NCBI RefSeq assembly: GCF_004348345.1
Contig: NZ_SMJZ01000073.1
Coordinates: forward strand, 1 to 37,926
Origin: Nonomuraea longispora
GTDB taxonomy: Bacteria; Actinomycetota; Actinomycetes; Streptosporangiales; Streptosporangiaceae
Reading direction: 5' to 3'
DNA length: 37,926 nucleotides
A model generated the notes under the pieces. It was not told the DNA's origin. It did no database searches and saw only the letters and a list, made by a program, of their open reading frames with translations. Both the position numbers and the translations under genes were made by a program. Below, piece after piece: positions 1 to 8,815 of this stretch (the stretch's first letter is position 1; each line of letters begins with the position of its first letter).

Positions 1-1074
1 GAGGATGCGGAGTTCCAGTTTGGCCAGGTGGTTGCCGAGGCAGAAGTGCGCCCCGCCGCCTCCGAAGCCGATATGGGGGTTCGGGTCGCGGCCGATGTCG
101 AAGACGTCGGCGTCGGGGAAGACCGTGGTGTCGCGGTTGGCGGAGGAGTAGAAGACCACGACCTTGTCGTCGGCCTTGATCTGCTGCCCGCCCAGCACCT
201 GGTCGGTCGTGGAGGTGCGGCGGAAGAGGTTGACGGGGGAGACCCAGCGGACGATCTCGTCGGCGGCCGTCCCGGCGAGGGTGGGGTCGGCCACGAGGCG
301 GTCCCACTGGCCGGGGTGGTCGAAGAGGGCGAGCATGCCGCCGGAGGCGGCGTTGCGGGTGGTCTCGTTGCCGGCCACGACGAGGAGGAGGACGAACAGG
401 TCGAACTCGTTCTCGTCGAGCGTCTCGCCCTGCTCGTCGGGCTGGATGAGCTTGGTGACGATGTCGTTCCTGGGATTGGCCCGGCGTTGCGCCGCGAGCT
501 GGTTGGCGTAGGCGTAGACCTCCATGGCGGCGGCCGAACCCTCTTCGGGGGAGTCGGCGTAGTCGGGGTCCTGGGCGCCGATCATGCGGTTCGACCAGTT
601 GAAGAGCTTGTCGCGGTCGGTCACGGGCACGCCGAGCAGCTCGCAGATCACGTAGAGGGGCAGGGGCGCGGCGATCTCGGTGACGAAGTCCACCTCGCCT
701 GAGCACTTGTCGAGCAGGTCGTCGCAGATGTCGCGGATGTGCTGTTCGAGGGCTCCGATCGTGCGTGGGGTGAAGCCCCGGTTGACCAGGGAGCGCCGTC
801 TCGTGTGCTCGGGCGGGTCCTGGTTGAGCATCATGTGCCGCTGGAGGGCGACCTGGTCGTCGGCCATCTCGTCGAACAGGGCCAGCCGCCGGTAGGAGGA
901 GAAGAGATCGGAGTGCCGCGAGACGTGGACGACCTCGTCGTACGTGGTGACGGCCCAGAAGCCGGGATCCCCGTCGTGCCAGTGGATCGGCGAGTTCGCG
1001 CGCAGCCAGGCCAGCTGGTCGTGCGGAGGTCCGGTGGTCGCGTAGACGTCCCGGTCGACGAGGTCGATGTGCAC
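1..1074 (-). CDS. Cytochrome P450, CYP124/CYP142-like (3' end cut by window edge)
   Basis: This is a heme-thiolate monooxygenase; 358 residues are visible and the C-terminus lies beyond position 1. The I-helix motif AGNETT, the K-helix ExxR (EIVR) and the heme loop FGGGGAHFCLG are present. The heme-ligand Cys is residue 345 (positions 40-42). The ETTRNA I-helix and the heme loop resemble mycobacterial CYP124/CYP142, which oxidise sterol side chains and branched lipids; that subfamily placement is from memory. GTG at 1074 is preferred because AGAGG sits about 9 nt upstream; GTG at 1083 is the alternative. A perfect KstR-type operator lies 41 bp upstream, with a TTGACG/TAGAAC promoter around it. 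Together with the downstream igr-like operon this suggests sterol side-chain hydroxylation. No ferredoxin gene is adjacent in the window. Confidence 0.93.
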   Translation of the reverse strand, partial: MHIDLVDRDVYATTGPPHDQLAWLRANSPIHWHDGDPGFWAVTTYDEVVHVSRHSDLFSSYRRLALFDEMADDQVALQRHMMLNQDPPEHTRRRSLVNRGFTPRTIGALEQHIRDICDDLLDKCSGEVDFVTEIAAPLPLYVICELLGVPVTDRDKLFNWSNRMIGAQDPDYADSPEEGSAAAMEVYAYANQLAAQRRANPRNDIVTKLIQPDEQGETLDENEFDLFVLLLVVAGNETTRNAASGGMLALFDHPGQWDRLVADPTLAGTAADEIVRWVSPVNLFRRTSTTDQVLGGQQIKADDKVVVFYSSANRDTTVFPDADVFDIGRDPNPHIGFGGGGAHFCLGNHLAKLELRIL

Positions 1075-1114
1075 CCGGATCACCCTCTTGATCAAGCGCT
1101 CGGTTACGCACTAC

Positions 1115-1128
1115 TGCAACGTGTTCTA
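1115..1128. promoter_or_regulatory. KstR-like operator upstream of the P450 gene
   Basis: TGCAACGTGTTCTA fits the published KstR consensus TNNAACNNGTTNNA at every constrained position. On the minus strand it reads TAGAACACGTTGCA. It shares AACGTGTTCT with the site at the start of the TetR gene near 17065. Confidence 0.65.
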
Positions 1129-1151
1129 TTACGCCGCTGTACGGCCGTCAA
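1123..1151 (-). promoter_or_regulatory. Putative P450 promoter (-35 TTGACG, -10 TAGAAC)
   Basis: On the minus strand TTGACG (1146-1151) is separated by exactly 17 nt from TAGAAC (1123-1128). This is a good sigma-70-type pair. The -10 is the left half of the KstR-like operator, so repressor binding would block it. No transcription data are available. Confidence 0.55.
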
Positions 1152-1409
1152 GGAGCCTCGTGGTCGACACGCTTAGATCGTTCCTGGCAGGCCCTTTGCG
1201 GTTGCTGTGGCGCCTGCCCTCTGGGGTGCACGTTTCACCTCCGATGTTTGGGGTGGGGAAAATCTGGCTATGTGAACGTAGCCATCGGAGCGCTCACCCA
1301 ATTCACCGCCCACGGCCCTGCCCGGCACTCTTCTGTGAGTCACGTATCAGGACATGTCCGGGTTGTCGCCCTTGACACGCTCAGCCCGCTCGCACGAGCA
1401 TCAGAGCTG
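1129..1409. other. Intergenic region between divergent P450 and sugar operon
   Basis: This is the central part of a 366-base divergent gap (1075-1440), and it has no convincing gene. It holds a perfect 10-bp palindrome GGACATGTCC (1350-1359), a TTGACA hexamer (1372-1377) without a good -10 partner, and ACCTCCGATGT (1237-1247). The last is one mismatch from the core of the GntR-type operator at 1410. The small open frames here lack ribosome binding sites and recognisable products. Confidence 0.4.
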
Positions 1410-1427
1410 AGACATCCGATGTATAGA
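1410..1427 (+). promoter_or_regulatory. GntR-type operator and -10-like box of the sugar operon
   Basis: AGACATCCGATGT (1410-1422) contains the near-palindrome ACATCCGATGT. It is repeated, on the other strand, over the start of the GntR gene at about 13087-13100. TATAGA (1422-1427) follows directly and may be the -10, though that would give a very short leader before the GTG at 1441. The ribosome binding site GAAGGA is at 1429-1434. Confidence 0.6.
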
Positions 1428-1440
1428 TGAAGGATGCGGT

Positions 1441-2286
1441 GTGAAGCTGCTGCGAGTAGGACCTGCCGGCCAGGAGCGGCCGGTGGTGCTGGATGACGCC
1501 GGGAAGCTGCGCGACATCGGGGAGCCCGAGATCGACGGAGCTTTCCTCGCCTCCGGGGGAGTGGCGCGCGTCCGCGAGGCGCTCGAACGCGGCGATCTGC
1601 CCGTCGTCGACGCCGAGGGGCTGCGGATCGGCGCCCCTCTCGCGCGCCCCGGCAAGATCGTCTGCATCGGGCTGAACTACAGCGACCACGCCGCCGAGTC
1701 CGGTGCCGAGGCGCCGGCCGAGCCGGTCGTGTTCATGAAGGCGTCCAGCACCATGGTCGGTCCGCATGACGAGGTGCTGATCCCGCGTGGGAGCGTCAAG
1801 ACCGACTGGGAGGTGGAGCTGGCCATCGTCATCGGCCAGGAGGCCCGCTACCTGGGCAGCGCGGAGGAGGCCCGGGGGGTGATCGCCGGTTACGCGATCT
1901 CCAACGACGTCTCCGAGCGTGAGTTCCAGCTCGAGCGCGGCGGCCAGTGGGACAAGGGCAAGTCGTGCGAGACGTTCAACCCGTTCGGTCCGTGGCTGGT
2001 GACGGCCGACGAGGTGGGCGACCCGCAGCGGCTGCCCCTGCGTCTCTGGGTGAACGGCGAGCTGCGCCAGGACGGCGACACCAAGAACATGATCTTCGAT
2101 GTGGCCGAGGTGGTGCGTTACCTGAGCCAGTTCATGGTTCTGGAGCCGGGCGACGTGATCAACACCGGGACGCCCGCCGGGGTGGCGATGGGCATGCCGG
2201 GGCAGCCCTACCTCCGGGCCGGCGACGTGATGGAGCTGGAGATCGAAGGGCTGGGCCGGCAGCGCCAGACGGTGGGGCAGGCATGA
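1441..2286 (+). CDS. Fumarylacetoacetate hydrolase family protein, probable 2,4-diketo-3-deoxy-L-fuconate hydrolase
   Basis: This 281-residue FAH-fold enzyme is predicted to cleave the C-C bond of 2,4-diketo-3-deoxy-L-fuconate, giving pyruvate and L-lactate. This is the last step of the non-phosphorylative fucose route. Family marks are GLNYSDHA near residue 77, the acidic metal-site stretch [16 protein letters not shown], and the C-terminal [10 protein letters not shown] loop, with length typical of the small FAH class. The GTG start is set by GAAGGA 6 nt upstream and by the usual MKLLR N-terminus. The stop overlaps the start of the fuconate dehydratase (ATGA). The FAH family has many substrates; the assignment rests on the neighbouring FucD and SDR. 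Confidence 0.9.
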   Translation: MKLLRVGPAGQERPVVLDDAGKLRDIGEPEIDGAFLASGGVARVREALERGDLPVVDAEGLRIGAPLARPGKIVCIGLNYSDHAAESGAEAPAEPVVFMKASSTMVGPHDEVLIPRGSVKTDWEVELAIVIGQEARYLGSAEEARGVIAGYAISNDVSEREFQLERGGQWDKGKSCETFNPFGPWLVTADEVGDPQRLPLRLWVNGELRQDGDTKNMIFDVAEVVRYLSQFMVLEPGDVINTGTPAGVAMGMPGQPYLRAGDVMELEIEGLGRQRQTVGQA

Positions 2287-3578
2287 GCGGCTACCGCATC
2301 ACCGGGATGACGACGCACGACGTACGCTTCCCGACCTCGCGCGAGCTCGACGGCTCCGACGCGATGAACCCCGACCCCGACTACTCCGCCGCCTACGTCG
2401 TGCTCACGACCGACGACGGGTGCGAGGGACACGGGTTCGCGTTCACGATCGGGCGTGGCAACGACATCCAGACCGCGGCCATCACCGCGCTGGAGCCGTA
2501 CGTCGTCGGCAAGGACGTCGAGGACCTCGGCACGCTCTACCGCGACCTGGTCAACGACTCGCAGCTGCGGTGGCTGGGGCCGGAGAAGGGCGTCATGCAC
2601 ATGGCGATCTCCGCCGTGGTCAACGCGCTGTGGGACCTCAAGGCCAAGCGGGCGGGCAAGCCCCTCTGGCGGCTGCTGGCGGAGATGCCGCCCGAGGAGA
2701 TCGTCGGCCTCATCGACTTCCGTTACCTGAGCGACGCGCTGACCCAGGACGAAGCCCTCGAAATCCTGAAAAAGGCGGAAAAGGGGAAGGCTGAGCGCAT
2801 CAGCCACCTGGTCGAGACCGGCTACCCCGCCTACACCACCTCGCCCGGCTGGCTCGGCTACGACGACGAGAAGTTGCGCAGGCTCTGCAAGGAGGCCATC
2901 GACCAGGGCTTCGGGCAGATCAAGCTGAAGGTCGGCGCCGACCTCGACGACGACCGGCGCCGCTTCAGGGTGGCCCGCGAGGTGTGCGGGGCCGGCTACC
3001 CGATCGCGATCGACGCCAACCAGCGCTGGGACGTCGGCTCCGGCATCGAGTGGATCAACGCGCTGCGGGAGTTCGACCCGCACTGGGTGGAGGAACCGAC
3101 CAGCCCCGACGACGTGCTCGGCCACGCCGCCATCGCGCGGGGCATCGCGCCGGTCCCGGTGGCGACCGGCGAGCACGTACAGAACCGCATCGTGTTCAAG
3201 CAGCTGCTGCAGGCCGAGGCCGTCTCCTACGTGCAGATCGACGCGGCCCGCGTCGGCGGGGTCAACGAGAACCTCGCGATCCTGCTGCTCGCGGCGAAGT
3301 TCGGCGTCCCGGTGTGCCCGCACGCGGGCGGTGTCGGGCTGTGCGAGCTGGTGCAGCACCTGTCGATGTTCGACTACGTGGCCGTCACCGGCTCCATGGA
3401 GGGCCGCGTGATCGAGTACGTCGACCACCTGCACGAGCACTTCGCCGACCCGGTCGTCATCAGGAACGGCCGGTACGTCGCTCCCTCCGCGCCGGGCTTC
3501 AGCGCGCAGATGCACGCAGCGTCGATCGCCGCCCACACCTTCCCCGGCGGCGAGGTCTGGAGGAACGCGTGGGCCTGA
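2283..3578 (+). CDS. fucD: L-fuconate dehydratase (enolase superfamily)
   Basis: This 431-residue mandelate racemase-type enolase superfamily enzyme dehydrates L-fuconate to 2-keto-3-deoxy-L-fuconate; relatives also accept D-arabinonate and L-galactonate. The catalytic set is visible: the KxK pair K214/K216 in IKLKVG, metal ligands D244 (IDANQRW), E270 (VEEPTSPD) and E297 (GEHVQ), and the catalytic H347 (CPHAGG). The N-terminal block [19 protein letters not shown] and the TIGRGND segment match the characterised Xanthomonas FucD closely, as I recall it. The ATG overlaps the preceding stop by 4 nt, indicating translational coupling. This is the anchor that identifies the pathway. Confidence 0.96.
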   Translation: MSGYRITGMTTHDVRFPTSRELDGSDAMNPDPDYSAAYVVLTTDDGCEGHGFAFTIGRGNDIQTAAITALEPYVVGKDVEDLGTLYRDLVNDSQLRWLGPEKGVMHMAISAVVNALWDLKAKRAGKPLWRLLAEMPPEEIVGLIDFRYLSDALTQDEALEILKKAEKGKAERISHLVETGYPAYTTSPGWLGYDDEKLRRLCKEAIDQGFGQIKLKVGADLDDDRRRFRVAREVCGAGYPIAIDANQRWDVGSGIEWINALREFDPHWVEEPTSPDDVLGHAAIARGIAPVPVATGEHVQNRIVFKQLLQAEAVSYVQIDAARVGGVNENLAILLLAAKFGVPVCPHAGGVGLCELVQHLSMFDYVAVTGSMEGRVIEYVDHLHEHFADPVVIRNGRYVAPSAPGFSAQMHAASIAAHTFPGGEVWRNAWA

Positions 3579-4300
3579 AAGCGATCGTCACCGGCGGCGG
3601 CTCCGGCATCGGCCTGGCCACGGCCGCCGAGCTGACCGGGCGGGGGATGAAGGTCGCCTGCCTCGACCTCAACCCGCCGGGCGAGCCGTACCTCGGGATC
3701 AAGGCGGACGTCACCGACGACGCGGGGGTCAGGGCCGCGGTGGCGGAGGCCGGCGAGCGCCTGGGCGGAATCGACGTGGTGGTCAACAACGCGGGCATCG
3801 GCGCCCAAGGGACCATCGAGGACAACCCGGACGCCGAATGGCACAGGGTGTATGACGTCAACGTGCTGGGCATGGTCCGGGTGGCGCGGGCGGCGTTGCC
3901 GTATCTTAGGAGGTCGGAGCACGCCGCCATCGTCAACGTCTGCTCGGTCGCGGCCACCGCGGGGTTGCCGAACCGGGCGCTCTACAGCGCGACCAAAGGC
4001 GCGGTGCAGTCGCTCACGCTCGCCATGGCCGCCGACCACATCCGCGAGGGCATCCGGGTCAACTGCGTCAACCCGGGCACCGCCGACACACCGTGGGTCG
4101 CCAAGCTGCTCGACGTGGCCGACGACCCTGAGGCGGAGCGGGCGGCGCTGAGCGCCAGGCAGCCGATGGGCCGCCTGGTCAGCCCGGAGGAGGTCGCCGC
4201 GGCGATCGCCTACCTCGCCGGCCCGGAGGCGAGCGCCACCACCGGCACCGTGCTCGCGGTCGACGGCGGGATGCAGGGGTTGCGGCTCAGACCCAACTGA
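3569..4300 (+). CDS. SDR-family oxidoreductase, probable 2-keto-3-deoxy-L-fuconate 4-dehydrogenase
   Basis: This is a 243-residue classical short-chain dehydrogenase. It has the cofactor loop TGGGSGIG near residue 9, an Asp after beta-2 (CLDLN) suggesting NAD preference, the NNAG motif, the catalytic Ser region VCSVAATAG, and Tyr-x-x-x-Lys as YSATK. The C-terminus is [13 protein letters not shown] at 3569 is chosen because GGAGG lies at 3559-3563 and the open frame overlaps the fucD end by 10 nt. Context gives the role: it would oxidise the fuconate dehydratase product to the 2,4-diketo acid cleaved by the FAH enzyme. L-fucose dehydrogenase is the main alternative, but an aldo/keto reductase at the operon end fits that step better. 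Confidence 0.92.
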   Translation: MGLKAIVTGGGSGIGLATAAELTGRGMKVACLDLNPPGEPYLGIKADVTDDAGVRAAVAEAGERLGGIDVVVNNAGIGAQGTIEDNPDAEWHRVYDVNVLGMVRVARAALPYLRRSEHAAIVNVCSVAATAGLPNRALYSATKGAVQSLTLAMAADHIREGIRVNCVNPGTADTPWVAKLLDVADDPEAERAALSARQPMGRLVSPEEVAAAIAYLAGPEASATTGTVLAVDGGMQGLRLRPN

Positions 4301-4320
4301 CCAAGGAAGGTGACACCCCC

Positions 4321-5340
4321 ATGAAGCTCGGATCGGCGGTCGCGGCGGCGGCCCTCCTGGCGGTCGTCACCGCCTGTGGCCCAGGCACGGCGGGAGGAGG
4401 CGACGGCGGCACCAGGATCGGCATCGACCACCCGCGCGCCGACTCCGACTTCTGGAACTCCTACATCAAGTACGTTCCGCGGATGGCCGGCGAGCTCAAG
4501 GTCGACCTCATGCCCGCCACCAACTCGCAGAACGATGTGGCGAAGCTGGTCAACAACGTGCAGGCGCTGATCGGGCAGGGGGCCAAGGTGATCGTCATGG
4601 CCCCGCAGGACACCGGCGCCGTCGCCAACACGCTCCAGCAACTGGAGAACAAGAAGATCCCGGTCGTGACCGTCGACACCCGGCCGGACAAGGGCAAGGT
4701 CTACATGGTCGTACGCGCCGACAACCGCGCGTACGGCACCAAGGCGTGCGAGTTCCTGGGTGAGAAGCTCGGCGGCAAGGGCAAGGTCGTGCAGCTCCAG
4801 GGCGCGCTCAGCTCGATCAACGGCCGTGACAGGTCGGAGGCGTTCCTGGAGTGCATGAAGACGAAGTTCCCCGGCATCACGGTCTTCAGCGAGCCGACCG
4901 AGTGGGAGGGAAGCAAGGCGGCGTCCATGTTGCAGACCCGCCTGGAGCAGAACCCCGACATCAAGGGGATCTACATGCACGCCGGAGGTGTGCACCTGGC
5001 CCCGACGTTGCAGGTGCTCAAGCAGAAGGGGCTGCTCGTGCCGCCGGGCGACCCGAAGCACATCTTCGTGGTCTCCAATGACGGCATCCCGCAGGAGTAC
5101 GCCGCGATCCGCAAGGGCGACATCGACGCCACCGTCTCGCAGCCCGCGGACCTGTACGCCAAGTACGCGCTCTTCTACGCCAAGGCGGCGGCGGACGGCA
5201 AGACGTTCAAGCCTGGCCCGACCGACCACGGCAGCACGATCATCCAGCTCCCGAACGGCCTGGAGGACCAGCTTCCCGCGCCGCTCGTGACCAAGGACAA
5301 CGTGGACGACAAGAGTCTCTGGGGCAACCAGGCCGGCTGA
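4321..5340 (+). CDS. Sugar ABC transporter substrate-binding lipoprotein (RbsB type)
   Basis: This 339-residue extracytoplasmic receptor is predicted to feed the ABC importer encoded next. A lipoprotein signal is clear: MKLG, a hydrophobic core, then the lipobox VVTAC with Cys near residue 19, followed by a Gly-rich linker. The mature part is a periplasmic-binding-protein type 1 fold of the ribose/galactose group (IGIDHPRADSDFW, NNVQALIGQGAKVIVMAP, VSNDGIPQEYAAI). It lies 20 bp after the SDR gene and overlaps the ATPase gene (TGATG). The ligand is inferred to be L-fucose or a stereochemically similar sugar such as L-galactose or D-arabinose. Confidence 0.93.
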   Translation: MKLGSAVAAAALLAVVTACGPGTAGGGDGGTRIGIDHPRADSDFWNSYIKYVPRMAGELKVDLMPATNSQNDVAKLVNNVQALIGQGAKVIVMAPQDTGAVANTLQQLENKKIPVVTVDTRPDKGKVYMVVRADNRAYGTKACEFLGEKLGGKGKVVQLQGALSSINGRDRSEAFLECMKTKFPGITVFSEPTEWEGSKAASMLQTRLEQNPDIKGIYMHAGGVHLAPTLQVLKQKGLLVPPGDPKHIFVVSNDGIPQEYAAIRKGDIDATVSQPADLYAKYALFYAKAAADGKTFKPGPTDHGSTIIQLPNGLEDQLPAPLVTKDNVDDKSLWGNQAG

Positions 5341-6821
5341 TGAACCATCACGTCGAAGCCCGGAACGTCGTCAAGCGGTTCGGCCCCACCACCGCGCTCG
5401 ACCGCGCGGGCATCGAGATCGCCGAGGGCGAGACCCGCGCGCTCGTCGGCAGGAACGGCGCCGGCAAGTCCACCCTCGTGTCGATCCTCACCGGGCTCCT
5501 GCGGCCCGACCAGGGCGAGGTGCTGTTCTCGGGCGAGCCGGCACCGCCCATCGCCGACCGTGACGCCTGGCGGCAGCGTGTCGCCTGCGTCTACCAGCAC
5601 TCGACGATCATCCCGGGGCTGTCGGTCGCCGAGAACCTCTTCCTCAACCGCCAGCCGGGCAGGGGCGGCCTGATCAGGTGGCGGGCGCTGCGGGACAGGG
5701 CGCGCGAGCTGCTGGACACGTACGAGGTGGACGTGGACGCGCAGGCCCTGGCCGGCGAGCTCACCGTGGAGCAGCGCCAGCTCGTCGAGATCGCCCGCGC
5801 GTTGTCGTTCGGGGCCAGGTTCATCATCCTCGACGAGCCGACCGCGCGGCTGGACGGCCCGGCCATCGAGCGGCTGTTCGCCCGCATGCGCTCGCTGCGC
5901 GAGCAGGGCGTCACGATGTTGTACATCTCCCACCACCTCGACGAGGTTTACGAGATCTGCCAGAGCGTCACGGTGTTCCGCGACGCCCGCCACATCGTGA
6001 CCAGCCCGGTCGCGGATCTCCCGCACGACGAGCTGGTCGCCGCGATGACGGGGGAGGCCACGGTGGCCTACACGTCCCGCTCGCGCACGCCCGGCGGCAC
6101 GGTGGTGTTGTCGGGCGAGCGGCTGTCGCTCGCCGGCCGCTACCAGGACGTCGACCTCACGGTCAGATCCGGCGAGGTCGTCGGCCTGGCGGGCTCCGCG
6201 AGCAGCGGCAAGGTCGGCCTGGCCGAGACGCTGGTCGGGCTGCACAGGGCCGACTCCGGCACGGTCACGGTCAACGGCAGGCGGCTCCGGCCGGGAGACG
6301 TGCCCGCCGCGCTGCGGGCAGGGCTCGGCTGGGTGCCGCAGGACCGCCACCGCGAGGGCTTCGTCCCGCGGTTGTCGGTGGGGGAGAACGCCACGTTCCC
6401 GATCGCCCGCAAGCTGGGACGGTACGGCCTGGTGTCGCCGTCGCGCCGCCGGGCGAAGGCCGAGGAGCTGATCGAGAGCCTGGACATCAAGACGGAAGGA
6501 GCCGACCAGCCGGTCGGTGACCTGTCCGGGGGCAACGCCCAGAAGGTGGTGTTCGCGCGGGCGCTCGTGGACGACCCGGACGTGCTGGTGGTGATCAACC
6601 CGACCGCCGGCGTCGACGTCAAGGCCAAGCAGGCGCTGCTCGGCGCCGTCGAGGACGCCGTCGAGCGGGGCGCGGGGGCCGTGGTGGTCTCCGACGAGCT
6701 CGATGACCTGCGCATCTGCGACAGGGTGCTGGTGATGTTCCACGGCAGGGTCGTCAAGGACTTGCCGCGTGGCTGGACGGACCACGAGCTCGTGGCCGTG
6801 ATGGAGGGCATGGAAGAGTGA
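5340..6821 (+). CDS. Sugar ABC transporter ATP-binding protein (RbsA/XylG type)
   Basis: This is a 493-residue tandem-ATPase subunit. The first nucleotide-binding domain has Walker A GRNGAGKST near residue 38 and Walker B FIILDEPTARLD. Its signature region is unusual, reading LTVEQRQLVEIARAL instead of LSGGQ. The second domain has a degenerate P-loop GSASSGKVG, with intact signature LSGGNAQKVVFARAL and a weak Walker B LVVINPTAG. One degenerate ATP site is usual in RbsA-type proteins; here each half is imperfect in a different motif. It is coupled to the binding protein upstream (TGATG) and the permease downstream (GTGA). Confidence 0.95.
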   Translation: MNHHVEARNVVKRFGPTTALDRAGIEIAEGETRALVGRNGAGKSTLVSILTGLLRPDQGEVLFSGEPAPPIADRDAWRQRVACVYQHSTIIPGLSVAENLFLNRQPGRGGLIRWRALRDRARELLDTYEVDVDAQALAGELTVEQRQLVEIARALSFGARFIILDEPTARLDGPAIERLFARMRSLREQGVTMLYISHHLDEVYEICQSVTVFRDARHIVTSPVADLPHDELVAAMTGEATVAYTSRSRTPGGTVVLSGERLSLAGRYQDVDLTVRSGEVVGLAGSASSGKVGLAETLVGLHRADSGTVTVNGRRLRPGDVPAALRAGLGWVPQDRHREGFVPRLSVGENATFPIARKLGRYGLVSPSRRRAKAEELIESLDIKTEGADQPVGDLSGGNAQKVVFARALVDDPDVLVVINPTAGVDVKAKQALLGAVEDAVERGAGAVVVSDELDDLRICDRVLVMFHGRVVKDLPRGWTDHELVAVMEGMEE

Positions 6822-7807
6822 CCAGTTCAACTGCGCCGGTCCTCCGGGTGCGGCCGGCCCGGTTCCGCGACCTGACGCTCGTGCCGGTGATCGTGCTGCT
6901 GCTCGTCGTGGGCGCCTTCCTCGACCCGACCTTCCTGACGGCGGGCAACCTGACCAACGTGCTCCAGCAGCAGGCGGCGATCTCGCTCCTGGTGCTGGCC
7001 GAGGCGATGATCCTCATCGCCGGGAAGTTCGACCTGTCGCTGGAGTCGACGGTCGGCACCGCGCCCGCGATCGCCGTGATGCTGATCATCCCGGTGTCGG
7101 CGGGCGGGTTCGGCACCGGGCTGCCCGGCCCGCTCGTGATCCCGCTGGCGCTGCTGGTCGGGGCCGCGATCGGGGCGATCAACGGTCTCCTCATCATCAG
7201 GTTCCAGCTGTCGGCGTTCATCGTCACGCTGGCCATGCTGATCGTGGTGCACGGTTTCCTGCAGGGGCCGACGGAGGGCAAGACGTTGTTCCAGCTGCCC
7301 GAATCGATCCTCTATCTCGGCAGCGTGTCGTGGCTGGGCCTTCCGGCGGCCGTCTGGATCGCCGGGGCGCTGTTCGCCGCCGGCGTCTTCGCCCTCGGAT
7401 ACCTCAGGGCCGGCCGCGCGCTCTACGCCATCGGCGGCAACGCCGACGCGGCCCGCGCGGCCGGCATCCGCGTCGACCGGGTGCTCTGGGCCGTGTTCAT
7501 CCTGGGCGGCACGCTGGCGGCGCTGGCCGGGATTCTGGAGACGGGACGCCTCGGGGCGATCGGCAACAACCAGGGCGTCGGGTGGATCTTCATGGTGTTC
7601 GCGGCGGCCGTCATCGGCGGCGTCAGCATGGACGGGGGCAAGGGCACCATCCTGGGCGCGCTCACGGGCGTGCTGGTGATCGGCCTGGTGCAGAACATCC
7701 TGACGCTGATCGGCGTGTCGGGCTTCTGGCAGCCTGTCATCTACGGCGCGATCATCCTCATCGCGCTGATGATCAGCAGAATCGCGGGCGGAAAGGCACA
7801 AGATTGA
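6818..7807 (+). CDS. Sugar ABC transporter permease (RbsC type)
   Basis: This 329-residue integral membrane protein of the BPD_transp_2 family has about eight to ten hydrophobic segments. The conserved segment LAEAMILIAGKFDLSLES is where RbsC proteins carry G-x-D-LS. The loop YAIGGNADAARAAGIRVDRV is the usual coupling motif for the ATPase. The GTG start overlaps the ATPase stop (GTGA). It forms the membrane channel for the importer of this operon and presumably works as a homodimer. Confidence 0.94.
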   Translation: MTSSTAPVLRVRPARFRDLTLVPVIVLLLVVGAFLDPTFLTAGNLTNVLQQQAAISLLVLAEAMILIAGKFDLSLESTVGTAPAIAVMLIIPVSAGGFGTGLPGPLVIPLALLVGAAIGAINGLLIIRFQLSAFIVTLAMLIVVHGFLQGPTEGKTLFQLPESILYLGSVSWLGLPAAVWIAGALFAAGVFALGYLRAGRALYAIGGNADAARAAGIRVDRVLWAVFILGGTLAALAGILETGRLGAIGNNQGVGWIFMVFAAAVIGGVSMDGGKGTILGALTGVLVIGLVQNILTLIGVSGFWQPVIYGAIILIALMISRIAGGKAQD

Positions 7808-8736
7808 ACTCAATGGAGCTGCCGCGCCACGGGTTCGGCGGGGCGCCCCTGGGCAACCTGTTCGAGTCGGTCGCGGAGGAACAGGCCCGCGCCACGGTGG
7901 ACGCCGCGTGGGACGCGGGTGTGCGGCTGTTCGACACCGCCCCCCACTACGGGCTCGGCCTGTCGGAGCGGCGTCTGGGCGCGGCGCTGGCCGGCCGCTC
8001 GGGCTACGTCCTGTCCACGAAGGTCGGCCGCCTGCTGGTGCCCGCGCGGCCGGGGAGAGAGCGTGACGGCGAGGGCTTCGACGTACCGGCCGCGATCGAG
8101 CGGGTGTGGGACTTCTCCGGCGACGGCGTACGCAGGTCGCTGGAGGAGTCGCTTGACCGCCTCGGGCTGCCGTCCGTCGACATCGTGCTCATTCACGACC
8201 CGGACGACCACGTCGACCAGGCGATCACGCAGGCGTACCCGGCGCTGGCCGAACTGCGCGACCAGGGTGTGGTGAAGGCCATCGGCGTCGGGATGAACCA
8301 GTGGCAGGCGCCGTTGCGCTTCGTCCGGGAGAGCGGCGTCGACGTCGTCATGCTCGCGGGCCGCTACACCCTGCTCGACCAGTCGGGCCTGCCGCTGCTG
8401 GGGGAGTGCGCGCAGCGCGGCGTCAGGGTGCTGGCGGCCGGGGTGTTCAACAGCGGCCTCCTCGCGACCCACGAGCCGGCGGGCACCTATGACTACCGGC
8501 CGGCGCCGGCCGAGCTGGTGGCGCATGCCAGTCGCATCGCCGCCGTCTGCGAGCGTCACGGCGTCACCCTGCCCCAGGCGGCCATGGCCTTCCCGCTGCG
8601 CCACCCCGCCGTCGCGTCGATCGTGGTGGGCGCCCGAGCTCCGGAGGAGGTCCGTACGAACGCCGCCCTGTGGTCCCGGCCGGTTCCCGGCTCGCTCTGG
8701 GAGGAGCTCGCGGCGGAAGGGCTGCTGCCGGCCTGA
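7804..8736 (+). CDS. Aldo/keto reductase, probable L-fucose (D-threo-aldose) 1-dehydrogenase
   Basis: This is a 310-residue AKR-fold oxidoreductase. The catalytic tetrad is visible: Asp in RLFDTAPHYG, Tyr in HYGLGLSE, Lys in LSTKVGR and His in LIHDPDDH. The sequence type resembles D-threo-aldose 1-dehydrogenases that oxidise L-fucose to its lactone, which would be step one of this operon's pathway. The TTG at 7804 is preferred: it overlaps the permease stop (TTGA) and has GGAAAGG 7 nt upstream. The ATG at 7813 is the alternative. No lactonase gene follows. Confidence 0.9.
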   Translation: MNSMELPRHGFGGAPLGNLFESVAEEQARATVDAAWDAGVRLFDTAPHYGLGLSERRLGAALAGRSGYVLSTKVGRLLVPARPGRERDGEGFDVPAAIERVWDFSGDGVRRSLEESLDRLGLPSVDIVLIHDPDDHVDQAITQAYPALAELRDQGVVKAIGVGMNQWQAPLRFVRESGVDVVMLAGRYTLLDQSGLPLLGECAQRGVRVLAAGVFNSGLLATHEPAGTYDYRPAPAELVAHASRIAAVCERHGVTLPQAAMAFPLRHPAVASIVVGARAPEEVRTNAALWSRPVPGSLWEELAAEGLLPA

Positions 8737-8815
8737 CCGCGGCCGCTCATCCGGCCTCCCTCCCACAGGGCGCTCGCATCGATCGCCCGCATCCGGGCGC
8801 CGAAGGCTCGGGTGG

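Noticed and set aside
28-1176. Plus-strand open frames at the left edge
   Set aside because: They lie opposite a P450 with intact heme-binding Cys, ExxR and I-helix motifs on the minus strand.
1350-1359. Palindrome GGACATGTCC as a further GntR operator
   Set aside because: It shares GACAT/ATGTC half-sites but lacks the central CCG spacing of the two matched sites. It was left as a description of the gap only.
1947-2282. Upstream extension of the fucD frame
   Set aside because: It overlaps the FAH gene, is low-complexity, and the ATG at 2283 gives the exact family N-terminus.
5175-6830. Long minus-strand open frame opposite the ABC ATPase
   Set aside because: It is antisense to clear Walker and signature motifs; its composition is typical of a shadow frame.
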